DNA from: Massilia frigida
GTDB lineage: Bacteria > Pseudomonadota > Gammaproteobacteria > Burkholderiales > Burkholderiaceae_D
Direction: 5' to 3'
Length of the DNA: 64,000 nt
Assembly: GCF_011682175.1 (NCBI RefSeq)
Contig: NZ_WHJG01000008.1
Coordinates: forward strand, 62,001-126,000
The notes beneath the pieces were generated by a model. It worked only from the letters and a program-made list of their open reading frames with translations. It made no database searches and was not told the origin of the DNA. Position 1 is the stretch's first letter. Each line of letters begins with the position of its first letter. The translations under genes and the position numbers were made by a program. Shown here piece after piece: positions 27,600-37,717 of the stretch.

Positions 27600-27887
27600 A
27601 TGCGTACGCCCACCTACATCTTCCACCTCTATGTGGCGGGCGACGCCCAGAATTCGGTGCTGGCGCGGGCCAACCTGCGCGCCTTGTGCGAAACCTACCT
27701 GCCCGAGCAGCACCAGATCGAGGTGCTCGACGTGTTTCGCGAACCGACGCGGGCGCTGGAGGATGCCATCTTCATGACCCCGACCCTGATCAAGCTCGCG
27801 CCCGCCAGCGTGCGCCGCGTCGTCGGCACGCTCAGCCAGACCGAGTCGGTCTTGCTGGCCCTTGGGCTGGACGATTGCCTGCCATGA
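27600..27887 (+). CDS. kaiB: Circadian clock protein KaiB homologue
   Basis: 95-residue thioredoxin-like protein. The pattern YIFHLYVAGDAQNSVLARANL, VLDVFREPTRALEDAIFMTPTL and RRVVGTLS matches KaiB, which binds the KaiC CI ring in its fold-switched state. It lies two bases after kaiC and overlaps the next gene by ATGA, so the three are almost surely cotranscribed. No kaiA is present, as usual outside cyanobacteria. Confidence 0.93.
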   Translation: MRTPTYIFHLYVAGDAQNSVLARANLRALCETYLPEQHQIEVLDVFREPTRALEDAIFMTPTLIKLAPASVRRVVGTLSQTESVLLALGLDDCLP

Positions 27888-30628
27888 ACAGCGCCCAGGA
27901 GACCGAGCTGCGCTACGCCGAGGTGAGCGTCCTGATCGCCGCGCTGCACGCCAACGTGGCGCGCCTGGAGGAATTGACGGGCGGCGAACTCGATACCATC
28001 ACCGACCACCAGGGCCAGCCATTCCTGCTGCGCCGCGCCCAGGCGCAACTGCGCCTGAACGATGCCAGCCGGCTCGATGCGATCCTCAATTCGCTGCCCG
28101 CCTGTATTGCGATCCTCGACGCCGATGGCGCCATCATGTCGGTCAACCTGGCGTGGGCGGCGTATGACACGCCGCTGGCCCTGGCCGCCGCCGGTCCGGG
28201 CCATGCGGTCGGCACCAAAGTCCTTGCGCAATGCGCGCTGGCCGGCGGCGACGGCGCCGCCCAGGCGCGCCAGGTGGCGCACGGGATCGGCCAGGTACTG
28301 TGCGGCGCCAGCCATCACTGGTCCTTCGAGTTGGCATGCAGGCCGGGAGGGCTGCCATCATGGCTGCTGCTCACCGTCACGCCCCTGGCCGACGAGAACC
28401 TGCACGGCGTGGTCGTGATGTACATGGATATCAGCGAGCGCAAACGGGGCGAGGACGAGCTGCGCCGCTTCCGCACGGCGATGGATTGCACCGATGATGC
28501 GATTTTCCTGGTCAATTGCAGCACCACGCGCTTTGTCGAACTGAACGCCGCAGCCAGCACGATGCTCGGCTATTCGCGCGAGGAATTGCTGGGCATGGGG
28601 CCGCGCGACGTCAGCGCCGAGTCGACCTGGTCCGAGATGGCGGCACTGTACCAGCGTCTCGTGGCCAATAGCGGCAGCAGCCTGTCGGACGAAATGGCGC
28701 TGATCCGCAAGGATGGCTCGCTGGTGCAGGTCGAGTTTCACCGGCAGGCCTTGCAGTCGGGGCCGGACTGGATCATCGTGGCCGTGGTGCGCGATATCAG
28801 CGAGCGCAAGGAAGCGGCCTTGCGCCTGCAGTACCAGGCCCATCACGACGGACTGACCGGCTTGCCGAACCGCACGCTGTTCTACGATAGCCTGACCCGC
28901 ACCCTGCACCAGGCCTCCCAGCATGGCTGGATGGTGGCGGTGCTGTTTATCGATCTCGACAACTTCAAGACCGTCAACGATACCCTCGGCCATGGGGTGG
29001 GCGACGACCTGCTGGTCCAGTTCGCCAATCGCCTGCTTGGATGCGTGCGCGCGCGCGACACGGTCGGGCGCCTGGGCGGCGACGAATTCGGCGTGATCCT
29101 GGTGATGCAGGATGAAGTGAACGATGCCGCCGGCGTGGCGGGCAAGATCCGCGACGTGCTGCGCGTGCCCTTCGTGCTGGGCCAGCACGAACTGAACGTG
29201 ACGGCCAGTATCGGCATTACCATGCACCCGCTGGACGCCTCCCAGCCCGACGAACTGATCAAGTACGCCGACACTGCGATGTACCGCGCCAAGCAGGCCG
29301 GACGCGATACCTTCCGCTTTTTCACGGCCCAGATGAATGTCGAAGTGCTGGCCCGGCTCGATCTGGAAAAAGCCTTGCGCAGGGCGTTCGAGAATGGCGA
29401 ATTCGTCCTGCATTACCAGCCCAAGGTCGCGCTCGACAGCGGCTGCGTGGCTGGCCTGGAAGCCTTGCTGCGCTGGGAGCGGCCGGGCTATGGCCTGGTC
29501 GCGCCGGATGTGTTCATCGGTTCGCTCGAAGAAACCGGGCTCATCTTGAAGGTAGGCAGCTGGGTCATCGACCAGGCCTGCCGCCAGGTCGGTCAATGGC
29601 TGAACTCGTCCGTGGGGGCGCTGCAAGTGTCGGTCAATGTGGCGGGACGCCAGCTGGCCGAGGGCGACGTCGATGGCGATGTCATCGCCGCGCTCGAACG
29701 CCATGGGGTGCCGCCCGAACTGCTGGAGCTGGAATTGACGGAAAGTTCCCTGATGGTCAACACGGAACGCACGATCAAGACGCTCAAGGATTTGAAACGG
29801 CGCGGGGTGCAGGTGTCGATCGATGACTTCGGCACCGGGTATTCCAGCCTGGCCTACCTGCGCCGCTTCCCCATCGATAAACTGAAAATTGACATCGCCT
29901 TTATCCGCGAAGTGATCAGCAATCCGGACGATGCTGCCATCGTGCAGGCGATCCTGGGCATGGCCCGCAGCCTGAAACTGCAGGTCGTCGCCGAAGGCGT
30001 CGAGACGGCCGCCCAGCTGGCCTTTTTGAAACGCAATCGCTGCGACCAGGTGCAGGGCTATTTCTTCAGCCGGCCGCTGGCGCTGCCGGAACTGGAGGCG
30101 CTGCTGCGCAAGGACCGCCAGATGCAGCTGCCCGCGCCGGCCGCGCCGTCCTACCGCAAGACCTTGCTGCTGGTCGACGACGACACGCACCTGCTCTCCT
30201 CCTTGCGGCGCCTGCTGCGCGACGACGGCTACCATATCCTGTGCGCGGGTTCGGCCGCCGAAGGGTTCGACCTGCTGGCGCGGCACTGCGTGCAAGTGAT
30301 TATCTGCGACCAGCGCATGCCGGACATGAGTGGCACGGAATTCTTCGACCGGGTCAAGGAAATGTACCCGGACAGCTTTCGGATCGTGCTGTCCGGTTAT
30401 ACCGACCTGGACTCCATCATGAAGGCCGTGAACAAGGGGGCGATTTACCGTTTTTATACCAAGCCATGGGATAACGCGGTGTTGCGCGCGGACTTGCGCG
30501 AGGCGTTCCGGCACTATGGCCTGTTGCATAATATTCAAGCGGGCGACAACAAGTGCGACTGCTCGGCCGGCGGCCGGCTGCCGGAGGCTGCCGCCCAGCT
30601 GTCGGGAGCGGAGAGCCCTCCGGCGTGA
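27884..30628 (+). CDS. PAS-PAS-GGDEF-EAL protein with C-terminal receiver domain
   Basis: 914-residue cytoplasmic signalling protein. Order: N-terminal helical region, two PAS domains (about 62-190 and 195-310), GGDEF (about 315-475), EAL (about 490-745) and a receiver domain (about 758-875). GGDEF motif intact at 398-402 with an inhibitory RARD site at 389-392, so cyclase activity is expected. EAL is also complete (Glu526 in EAL, ELTE near 617-620, DDFGTGYSS at 647-655). The receiver has DDD at 765-767, phospho-acceptor Asp809 and Lys860. It overlaps kaiB by ATGA, which suggests c-di-GMP as an output of the Kai proteins; that link is inference. A cognate kinase is not next to it. Confidence 0.92.
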   Translation: MNSAQETELRYAEVSVLIAALHANVARLEELTGGELDTITDHQGQPFLLRRAQAQLRLNDASRLDAILNSLPACIAILDADGAIMSVNLAWAAYDTPLALAAAGPGHAVGTKVLAQCALAGGDGAAQARQVAHGIGQVLCGASHHWSFELACRPGGLPSWLLLTVTPLADENLHGVVVMYMDISERKRGEDELRRFRTAMDCTDDAIFLVNCSTTRFVELNAAASTMLGYSREELLGMGPRDVSAESTWSEMAALYQRLVANSGSSLSDEMALIRKDGSLVQVEFHRQALQSGPDWIIVAVVRDISERKEAALRLQYQAHHDGLTGLPNRTLFYDSLTRTLHQASQHGWMVAVLFIDLDNFKTVNDTLGHGVGDDLLVQFANRLLGCVRARDTVGRLGGDEFGVILVMQDEVNDAAGVAGKIRDVLRVPFVLGQHELNVTASIGITMHPLDASQPDELIKYADTAMYRAKQAGRDTFRFFTAQMNVEVLARLDLEKALRRAFENGEFVLHYQPKVALDSGCVAGLEALLRWERPGYGLVAPDVFIGSLEETGLILKVGSWVIDQACRQVGQWLNSSVGALQVSVNVAGRQLAEGDVDGDVIAALERHGVPPELLELELTESSLMVNTERTIKTLKDLKRRGVQVSIDDFGTGYSSLAYLRRFPIDKLKIDIAFIREVISNPDDAAIVQAILGMARSLKLQVVAEGVETAAQLAFLKRNRCDQVQGYFFSRPLALPELEALLRKDRQMQLPAPAAPSYRKTLLLVDDDTHLLSSLRRLLRDDGYHILCAGSAAEGFDLLARHCVQVIICDQRMPDMSGTEFFDRVKEMYPDSFRIVLSGYTDLDSIMKAVNKGAIYRFYTKPWDNAVLRADLREAFRHYGLLHNIQAGDNKCDCSAGGRLPEAAAQLSGAESPPA

Positions 30629-30684
30629 GCGGCGGCCCGCGTGCGTCCGCCATACAAGAATGGACGGTCTTGCTCAATCAGCGT

Positions 30685-31509
30685 ATGCGATCCATGACAT
30701 GCCAGCCAGGATGGCGCCGCTTGGCCGCCATCGCGGCGTTCAAGGGCGTGCTTGCCGGTGCGCTGTGCGGGTGCTGCGCCGCCGCCCATGCCGCGGGCGC
30801 GCTCACGCTGTATGCCCTTGAGTGGGCTCCGTATAGCTGGAAACACCCGGGCAGCGGCAAGGTGGGCGGCATCGCAAGCGATATTGTCGAGGAGCTCATG
30901 CGGCGCGCCGGTGTGCATGCCGGCCCGATCGACACCGTTCCCTGGGCTCGTGGCCTGGCATTGACGGCGGCTACCCCGGATACCTGCCAGATCATGGTGG
31001 GCAGGACCGCGGAGCGCGAGCAAAAATTCAAGTGGATCGGCCCGATCGGTCATAGCCGCTGGATGTTTTTTGGCCTGCGCGACAGCAACATCAGACTGCG
31101 CCAGCTGCACGACGCCCGCCCTTATCTGGTTGGCACGATCATCGACGATCTTTCCATTCCCATCTTAAAGAGCAATCACATCCGGGTTGCGCTGGTGGCC
31201 GCGGATCATCTTAATCCGCCAAAATTGCTCAGGCGCCGGATTGACCTGTGGGCGAGCGCCGAGCTGCCAGCCACTTATCTGATGCGCGAACAGGGCTTGG
31301 GCGAGGTCGCGCCGCTGCTAACGTTTGCCACCATCCCCATGTTCGTTGCTTGCAACAACAGCATGCGCGATGACGAGGTGGCCCGGCTCAATGGCATCGT
31401 CAATGCCATGATTGCCGACAAGAGCATCGAGCGGATTTATCACGCGTACGGGTTCAGGGATGCGGCGCCGGGCGCGCCGGTGCCGGAACGGCGCCGCCAG
31501 AGCCTGTAG
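30685..31509 (+). CDS. Periplasmic solute-binding protein, family 3 type
   Basis: About 274 residues with a long signal peptide (hydrophobic core GVLAGALCGCCAAAHAA) and an amino-acid-binding-protein fold: LTLYALEWAPYSWKHPGSG at the mature start, GGIASDIVEELMRRAG, WARGLALTAATPDTCQIMVG. No permease or ATPase genes follow, so it may act as a sensor input, not as a transporter part. The start is uncertain: 30685 or 30694 give a normal signal peptide, whereas a GTG at 30625 overlapping the previous stop has the better ribosome site but a long N-terminus. Confidence 0.75.
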   Translation: MRSMTCQPGWRRLAAIAAFKGVLAGALCGCCAAAHAAGALTLYALEWAPYSWKHPGSGKVGGIASDIVEELMRRAGVHAGPIDTVPWARGLALTAATPDTCQIMVGRTAEREQKFKWIGPIGHSRWMFFGLRDSNIRLRQLHDARPYLVGTIIDDLSIPILKSNHIRVALVAADHLNPPKLLRRRIDLWASAELPATYLMREQGLGEVAPLLTFATIPMFVACNNSMRDDEVARLNGIVNAMIADKSIERIYHAYGFRDAAPGAPVPERRRQSL

Positions 31510-31533
31510 CGGCCGGCGCTGCGGACGGGCGCC

Positions 31534-33354
31534 TCAGGCCACGCTGGCGCCTTGCGCCATGGGCATCGCGCTCATGTCGGCTGCGCGCATGTCCGCCGCC
31601 GGCAGTTCGATGGTGAAGCGGCTGCCCTTGCCCACGCCCTCGCTGTAGGCCATCACGCTGCCGCCGTGCAGTTCCACCAGTTTGCGCACCAGCGCCAGGC
31701 CCAGTCCCAGGCCGCCGGTGGTCCGGTCCGGCGTGCGCCGGCCTTGCGAAAACAGCTCGAAGATGCGCGGCAGCAGTTCCGGCTCGATGCCGTTGCCGTT
31801 GTCGCTCACCTCGATGCTGATGCGCTCGCCGTCACGCGCCAGCGTCACCCTGATCGCCGATTGCGGCGGCGAGTACTTGGCGGCGTTGACCAGCAGGTTG
31901 GTCAGCACCTGGATCAGGCGCGTGGCGTCGCCGCGCACCCAGTATTCTTCCTCGCCGCAGACGGTGTCGAACTGGTGCCCGCCCTTGTGCATGCTGCCCA
32001 TGGTTTGCTCGACGGCAGCGGCCAGGATGGCGCGCAGCGATACCGGTTTCTTTTCCAGCGTGATCAGGCCGCGCGTCACGCGCGAGACGTCCAGCAAGTC
32101 GTTGACCAGGTGGTTCATATGGTCGACCTGGCGCGAAATGATCTCGCCCGCCTGGCGCATCTGCTCGGGCGAGATATTGGGCATCCTGAGCAGATGGGCG
32201 GCGGTGCTGATCGGCGCCATGGGATTGCGCAATTCGTGGCCGAGCATGGCGAGGAATTCATCCTTGGAGCGGTTCTGGCCCTCGGCGATTTCGCGCGCCT
32301 GCTGCGCTTCGGACAGCAGCCGTTCGCGCTCGGCCGAGGCGCTGGCCAGCAGGTGGGCGCCGAGGTACACGTTCTGGTCGAGCCGGTCGACTTCGGCAAT
32401 GCCGGAATACTGGGGCAGCCGGGTCGGCCCGCCCACCATCGCCCGCGCCGCGTCGCCGGTGCGGGCAATCGCCTTGCTCACGCGCGCGCTGAACAGCAGG
32501 GCGGCGGCGCCGGCCAGCAGCAGGGCGATCAGCAAGCCCGACACCGAATACAGCACCGTGCGCCGCGCGGTGCCGTCGATGGTGGCGCGCGGCGAGGACA
32601 TGGCCACCCACCAGCCCGACACGGTGGACGCGGTCAGCATCGCGTAGCGGCCGTCCGGCGTCTTGACCAGGCCGTTTTCGCGCAGGCGGATGGCGACCAG
32701 CACCGGCGGCGGCGCCAGGCTGCCCACGGCCGCGTGCTTGCCGTTGCTGGCCAGCAGGCGGCCGTTGCGGTCGTACACGGCAAAGTGGTTGCCCTCGGCA
32801 TCGGGCGCGGGCAGGGCGCGCATCAGGTCGTCGGCGTCAAAGCCGTAGCCGAGCACGTAGCGCACGCCATTCTCGAGGAACACCGGGTAGTTGACTTCGA
32901 CCACGTACGTGTCGGGCAGTTTGCCTGGTAGCAGGTCGGAGATGGCATACGCCGAGCTGGAGAGCATGTGCTCGATGCGCGCGCGCTGCCTGGCGCGGGT
33001 ATCGGGCAGGTGGGTGTCGGACGCGATGGCGGTATCGACCAGCAACTGCCCGGTATCGTCGTACAGTTCGATGTAGGCGCCTTCGTTGCCGGCCATGGTG
33101 CGCGCCTTCATGCCGAACTGGGCCAGTTGGCCCGATTCCAGCTTGTGCGAGCTGCTCAGCCCGCGGATGAGGCCGATGGCCTGGTGCCACTGGCTGTCGA
33201 CCGCGATCGAGGTGGCGCGCGCCGCCAGTTTCATGGAGAGGACGGCGGCGTCGCGCTCGGCCTGGATCAGGCGGCTCAGCGGCACGGTGGAAAACAGGAT
33301 CACCGGCGCCAGCGCCGCCACGATCATCATCGCAAGGAAGGACCGAATCTTCAT
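31534..33354 (-). CDS. Membrane sensor histidine kinase with Cache-type periplasmic domain
   Basis: 606-residue kinase. One membrane span at about 7-27, a periplasmic Cache-like sensor up to about 265 ([32 protein letters not shown]), a second span near 272-295, a HAMP-like and coiled region, then the HisKA dimerisation domain with phospho-acceptor His373 in [11 protein letters not shown] and a full ATPase domain ([37 protein letters not shown]). No receiver domain, and no response regulator gene adjoins it; the receiver at the end of the GGDEF-EAL protein is a possible partner. Convergent with the solute-binding gene, 24 bases apart. Confidence 0.9.
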   Translation of the reverse strand: MKIRSFLAMMIVAALAPVILFSTVPLSRLIQAERDAAVLSMKLAARATSIAVDSQWHQAIGLIRGLSSSHKLESGQLAQFGMKARTMAGNEGAYIELYDDTGQLLVDTAIASDTHLPDTRARQRARIEHMLSSSAYAISDLLPGKLPDTYVVEVNYPVFLENGVRYVLGYGFDADDLMRALPAPDAEGNHFAVYDRNGRLLASNGKHAAVGSLAPPPVLVAIRLRENGLVKTPDGRYAMLTASTVSGWWVAMSSPRATIDGTARRTVLYSVSGLLIALLLAGAAALLFSARVSKAIARTGDAARAMVGGPTRLPQYSGIAEVDRLDQNVYLGAHLLASASAERERLLSEAQQAREIAEGQNRSKDEFLAMLGHELRNPMAPISTAAHLLRMPNISPEQMRQAGEIISRQVDHMNHLVNDLLDVSRVTRGLITLEKKPVSLRAILAAAVEQTMGSMHKGGHQFDTVCGEEEYWVRGDATRLIQVLTNLLVNAAKYSPPQSAIRVTLARDGERISIEVSDNGNGIEPELLPRIFELFSQGRRTPDRTTGGLGLGLALVRKLVELHGGSVMAYSEGVGKGSRFTIELPAADMRAADMSAMPMAQGASVA

Positions 33355-33472
33355 GTTGACTCTTTCGGGAGAACATTTCAGCGAGCGAACCCGCTTAGGC
33401 GTTGCATCCCGTCAAGCTTAGCATGTCTTGACCGTCAACATTCCTATTAGTATTTACCCGTTGTTGGATCGA

Positions 33473-33502
33473 GGGGTAACGCCACTTGACGCGGCGTTCC
33501 CC
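33473..33502 (-). terminator. Hairpin after the pectin operon
   Basis: GGGG-T-AACGCC pairs with GGCGTT-CCCC (10 base pairs, one bulged T, 9-base loop), 8 bases past the stop of the lyase-esterase gene in its direction of transcription. There is no T-run afterwards, so it may stabilise the 3' end more than terminate. Confidence 0.4.
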
Positions 33503-33509
33503 ATGCGTT

Positions 33510-36500
33510 CTATGGATTCCAGCCGAGTCCGCTATTCCATGCGGAAAACACCTTGGCGCGGGTGGCAAACCCGGCCGCCACTTCCTCGTCGCTCAGCAGG
33601 TAGCCGCCGGTGCGCGCCGCCAGGTTCAAGGGCGCGCCTTGCAGGTCGGTGCTGCCATGCTCGCGCCAGCCCGACCCGGCACCCGGCTGGACCGGGTTGG
33701 GCGCCGGCTGGCCGTTCACGCCCAGGCCCGCCCAGCCGGCCGGAGCGACGTGCGCATCCATCTTGCAGTTGATGAAGGCGATATTGTCCCAGCTGGCCGT
33801 GCCGCCGGGGCTGCGCGCGAGCCAGGTGGCGCCATTGGGGATGTCGCCGTGCAAGGGGCCGGGTCCGGGACCGTGGGTCAGGCTGCTGTTGAGGAAAACG
33901 AAACCTTTGTCGGCGGCGTTCGGCACGCGCGCTTGCAGCACGTAGCCGCCACCGGTTGCGCTGGTGCTGTCGCCGACGCTGCGGATCTCGCTTTCCTCGA
34001 ACAGGGCGGCGCGCGCGCTGCCCCAGATGAAGTCGACGTTGCCCGCCACCAGCGAACGGTAAAACCAGGCGTAGCCCTTGAGGTTCAGGGTGTCCTGCTC
34101 GCTGAAGAAGCTGGCGTTGGTGGCTACCAGGCGGCCATCGCTGTTGAAGTAGAGTGCTTCGGCCTGGGATGACATGGCGGGCGAGCGCAGGGTGGTGTTG
34201 TTCAGGGTCAGGGTGTCGAGCGTGACCATGTCGGCCGCTTCCACCAGCAGCACGGAACGCCCGCCCAGCGGCGCGCCGCTGGCGCCCGGCGCTTCGCTCG
34301 CGCCGGTGCCGGGGTTGAGCGTGTCGTAGTTGGCGTAGTGGATCACCACGCCGTCGCGGCTTTCGCCCTTGATCGTGAGCTTATCCTTGCCGCGCAGGTA
34401 GAGCAATTCTTCGTAGCTGCCGTTGCGCACGCTGATGGTCACCGGCTCGGCTTTGGCGAAGGCGGCGCTGGCGTGGTTGAGCGCGCCCTGCACGGTGCGG
34501 AAATCGGCCGGGCCGTCGTCGTCCACGCTCAGGCTGGCGCTGGCGGGCGCGGCGGCCTTGGTCGTGAAGCTCCAGCCGCCCGCCTTGCCGATGCCGCGAA
34601 ACGGCGTGCCGCCCAGGGTGGCGCCCTTGAATACGCCGTCGGCAATGGCCACGTAGTAGGCCGTGCCGTAAGCGAGGCGGTTGTTGTGCGGCTTGATGGT
34701 CACCGTGCTGCCGTTGACGTGCAGCGGCAGGTAGCGCACGCGGCGCAGGCGGTCTTGCCCGGCGTGGCCGATGGTATCGACTTCGTCGCTCAGGCGGATC
34801 ACGTCGACCAGCGCATCGTCGCTCTTGCGGAAGATGCGGATGGTGCCGCCCGTGCCCAAGGTCGGCGGGTGGTCGAAGGTCAGGGTCAGCCCACTGTCGA
34901 TGGCTTCATCGATGGAACCCACCGCCGGCAAGCTGGCGCCGTCCAGCCGGTAGGTCTGGGTCGGCTGCACGAAGCCCGGCGCGATGGTGGCGCTGATGCT
35001 GCGGCTCAGGCTTGGATCGGCGCCGCTGGTGACCACGATTTTGGCGCTGCCGGCTGCCAGCGGGGTCAGGGTGAGGGTGGCGCCATCGGTGGCCACGCCC
35101 ACCACGCCCGGCCGGCTCGACTCCACCGTGAAGGTGTCCAGGCTGCCGTCGCCTTTTTTCGCGCCCACCTTGACAAGCAGCGGCGCGTCGCCCGCTTCGG
35201 CCGTGTAGGCCAGCGGATGCGGGTTCAGGGTCAGCTGCACCGGTTTCATCTGCGGATCGCCCACCCGCACATCATCGATCTGGAACGATTTGTTGGTCGT
35301 GTACAGGCCGATCAGGCCGCGCGCGGCGAAGCTGGCGTCGGTCACCGAACCGAGATTCTCTCCATCGAGATACAGGGTCAGGGTGTTGCCGATCATCTCG
35401 AAACGCACCGTGTAGAACTGCGCATCCATGGCGATGGCGCGCTTGGCTTGTTTGATCTTGCTCAAGCTATTGCCCAGCATGCGGGCGATGTCGACTTGCG
35501 TGCTGCTGGTGGCATTCTGCACGTTCAGGCCCGCGCCGTACCAGTTGGCCGGATCGACGTAGCGCGTGATCAGGTACAGCTGCTTGTTGCCGGTGGTGCT
35601 GTTGGCCAGCGGGCGGATGCGCGCTTCCACAAAATAGTCGCCCGATGGCACGCCCTTGAACGCGTCCGGCTTGACCAGCGCCAGGATGCCGCCGGTGCTG
35701 GCGGCCGTGTACTGCAGCACCTTGTTGGTGGTGCCGGAGGCGTCCAGCTGCACGCTGAAGGCGCCGTTCGGGCCGGCGAGCGGCAGCAGGTTCCAGCGCG
35801 CGCTCGATCCATCCTGGAAGTCGTCGCAAAAATACAGGCCGCTGGCGGGGCAGAACAGGGTCGGCACGGTGTCGGTGCTGGTGTCGCCGCTGCCCGTGAT
35901 GCTGGTGCTCAGCCTGCCACCGCCGGCTTGCGCCAGGGCGTTGGCCTTGACCAGCGCTACCGGCCGTGGCGTGAACGCGTACGGCGCGCTCCAGGCGGCC
36001 GGTGCGACCGCGCACGCTGGCAGTAGCGCGCCGTTCAGCAGCGAGCCCTTGTCGCTGAAGGCGCCGCCGCTGCCGCTGGGCGAGGACACGATATCGGCGC
36101 AGCTGCTGGCGCCGGCGATGGCAAAGACGTTGTTATTCGACAGGATTTTGGCGCTCTGGCCCACGCCCACGCTATACATATGGGGATAAATCGGCGCCGA
36201 CTTGCTGCCGGTGTAGTAGTTGTTGAACAGATGGACCAGCCCGAAGCGCACCCGTGGCGAGCGCTGGGTGACGTCGGCGAACACATTGTTGCTGAAAGTG
36301 ACGCGCAATTTGCCTTCGTCGGTGGTGGAGGTGTCGCTCGACCCGATCAGGTTGTTCTTGTTGTGCTGGCCAAAATGGTTGTACGACACCGTGACGAAGT
36401 CGGACGCGTTGGTGATGTCGACCGTGCCGTCATGGCATTGCTTGTGCTTGCCATTTTCGATGGGCTGCAAGTCGTCGGTCAGCGGGGCGTCGGTAAAGCT

Positions 36501-37052
36501 GTTGTGGTCGACCCAGATGTGGTGCGAATTGGAAATGCCGATCGCGTCGTAGGCCGAATTCCAGTTGCCGCTGGCGCCGTCGAGCGGGTCCCAGATGGGG
36601 CCGGCGTCGCAAGGGTTCATGATGTTCAGGTTGCGAATGATCACCTGCTCGACGTTCTGCACCGCGATGTGGCCGTTGACGATGCCGGCATTGGCGCCGG
36701 CGCCGATCAGGGTGGTGTTGCTGCCGAGGCGGATGGCGCCGCGCGCGGCCTGGTCGCCGGTGCTGATGTAGGGCACGCCACCGCTCATGTCGATGACGCC
36801 GGTCAGCTTGATGATCTTGCTGATGTTGCCGCCGTTGCGCAGGGCGGCCAGCAGCTGGGCGCGGTCGGCCACGGTGTAAATCTGTTCGGGGACGGCGTTG
36901 GCGCCGCCCATGGTGCCGCCGGACTGGCTGGCCCAGCCGTCGGCGGGAGCGCCCTGGCGCGCGGAGTCAAAGGCGGCGCCGGCCTGGCTACAGGCGGCCG
37001 CCATCAACAGGGCGGCGCCGATGGCGGCGGCCCTGATAGGTGCTTCATTCAT
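33510..37052 (-). CDS. Secreted pectate lyase - pectinesterase fusion
   Basis: 1180-residue exported enzyme; the N-terminus (IRAAAIGAALLMAAACSQAGA) is a signal peptide, with AAAC as a weak lipobox. Residues about 40-370 are a PL1 pectate lyase (IWVDHNSFTDAPLTDDL, DGTVDITNASDFVTVSYNHF, QRSPRVRFG). A LamG-like sheet domain (about 400-605, FCDDFQDGSSARWN), an Ig-like part and a Big_5-like part follow. Residues about 865-1175 are a CE8 pectin methylesterase (FRTVQGAL, EQDTLNLKG, GNVDFIWGSARA). The esterase would remove methyl groups and the lyase would cut the exposed polygalacturonate, both in one chain. Last gene of the pectin operon, 12 bases after the PEP-CTERM gene. Confidence 0.92.
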   Translation of the reverse strand: MNEAPIRAAAIGAALLMAAACSQAGAAFDSARQGAPADGWASQSGGTMGGANAVPEQIYTVADRAQLLAALRNGGNISKIIKLTGVIDMSGGVPYISTGDQAARGAIRLGSNTTLIGAGANAGIVNGHIAVQNVEQVIIRNLNIMNPCDAGPIWDPLDGASGNWNSAYDAIGISNSHHIWVDHNSFTDAPLTDDLQPIENGKHKQCHDGTVDITNASDFVTVSYNHFGQHNKNNLIGSSDTSTTDEGKLRVTFSNNVFADVTQRSPRVRFGLVHLFNNYYTGSKSAPIYPHMYSVGVGQSAKILSNNNVFAIAGASSCADIVSSPSGSGGAFSDKGSLLNGALLPACAVAPAAWSAPYAFTPRPVALVKANALAQAGGGRLSTSITGSGDTSTDTVPTLFCPASGLYFCDDFQDGSSARWNLLPLAGPNGAFSVQLDASGTTNKVLQYTAASTGGILALVKPDAFKGVPSGDYFVEARIRPLANSTTGNKQLYLITRYVDPANWYGAGLNVQNATSSTQVDIARMLGNSLSKIKQAKRAIAMDAQFYTVRFEMIGNTLTLYLDGENLGSVTDASFAARGLIGLYTTNKSFQIDDVRVGDPQMKPVQLTLNPHPLAYTAEAGDAPLLVKVGAKKGDGSLDTFTVESSRPGVVGVATDGATLTLTPLAAGSAKIVVTSGADPSLSRSISATIAPGFVQPTQTYRLDGASLPAVGSIDEAIDSGLTLTFDHPPTLGTGGTIRIFRKSDDALVDVIRLSDEVDTIGHAGQDRLRRVRYLPLHVNGSTVTIKPHNNRLAYGTAYYVAIADGVFKGATLGGTPFRGIGKAGGWSFTTKAAAPASASLSVDDDGPADFRTVQGALNHASAAFAKAEPVTISVRNGSYEELLYLRGKDKLTIKGESRDGVVIHYANYDTLNPGTGASEAPGASGAPLGGRSVLLVEAADMVTLDTLTLNNTTLRSPAMSSQAEALYFNSDGRLVATNASFFSEQDTLNLKGYAWFYRSLVAGNVDFIWGSARAALFEESEIRSVGDSTSATGGGYVLQARVPNAADKGFVFLNSSLTHGPGPGPLHGDIPNGATWLARSPGGTASWDNIAFINCKMDAHVAPAGWAGLGVNGQPAPNPVQPGAGSGWREHGSTDLQGAPLNLAARTGGYLLSDEEVAAGFATRAKVFSAWNSGLGWNP

Positions 37053-37064
37053 GGGATTCTCCGG

Positions 37065-37649
37065 TTACTGGGCTGTTGAGGCGCGGCGGCGCGCGAACAC
37101 GATGCTGGCCAGGCCGGCCAGCATCAGGGTGACGCTGGCCGGTTCCGGCACGGGCGAGGGCGCCGCGTCGAGGCGCGCGCTGAAGCTGGTAAAGCCGGCG
37201 CCCCAGTCGAGCGCGGACAGGTCGAGGCTGATGGTGTGGCCATCGATCAGGTTCAGCACGGGAATGCCGCCCACGGCGCTGCTGTCGATCAGCGTGAAAC
37301 GGGTCAGGGGCGCGGCCAGGCTGGCGCCGAAGTCGAAGCGCATGCTGTACGCCCCGGCGGCCACGGGGCCATTGTTAAAGACCGTCATCACGCCGTCTTC
37401 GGCGAAGTCGATCCCGAACAGGAAGTCGGCGCTGAGAAATTCAACCCCGTTGGCGCCGCCGGGATCGATGGCCGTCACGTTCGAGCCGGGCACCGGCGCG
37501 AACAGCTGGTCCAGTCCCAGCATGCCATCGGCGGAGCCGTTATAGGCCGCGCTGATGGTGCTGTGTTGCAGCGGCAGGGGTGCCGCATGGGTTTGCCCCG
37601 CGGTCAGTGCCACGACCGCGAGTGTCTCCAAGATTATTTTTGTTGTCAT
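37065..37649 (-). CDS. PEP-CTERM sorting domain protein in pectin operon
   Basis: 194-residue secreted protein with a signal peptide ending near QTHAA and a C-terminal PEP-CTERM tail: VPEPASVTLMLAGL, a hydrophobic span and ARRRAS. Such tails are processed by exosortase, which is not in this window. The mature part is a Gly/Ala/Asp-rich beta-type sequence with no known fold (NGSADGMLGLDQLFAPVPGS). Its place between the polygalacturonase and the lyase-esterase suggests a surface or matrix protein used with pectin; inference from position. Confidence 0.85.
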   Translation of the reverse strand: MTTKIILETLAVVALTAGQTHAAPLPLQHSTISAAYNGSADGMLGLDQLFAPVPGSNVTAIDPGGANGVEFLSADFLFGIDFAEDGVMTVFNNGPVAAGAYSMRFDFGASLAAPLTRFTLIDSSAVGGIPVLNLIDGHTISLDLSALDWGAGFTSFSARLDAAPSPVPEPASVTLMLAGLASIVFARRRASTAQ

Positions 37650-37717
37650 TTTTTTGTCGTCCAGTAAAGTGAAACCGCAGGCTACATCGTTATTTCCTCA
37701 TCAAAAAACAGAATTGC

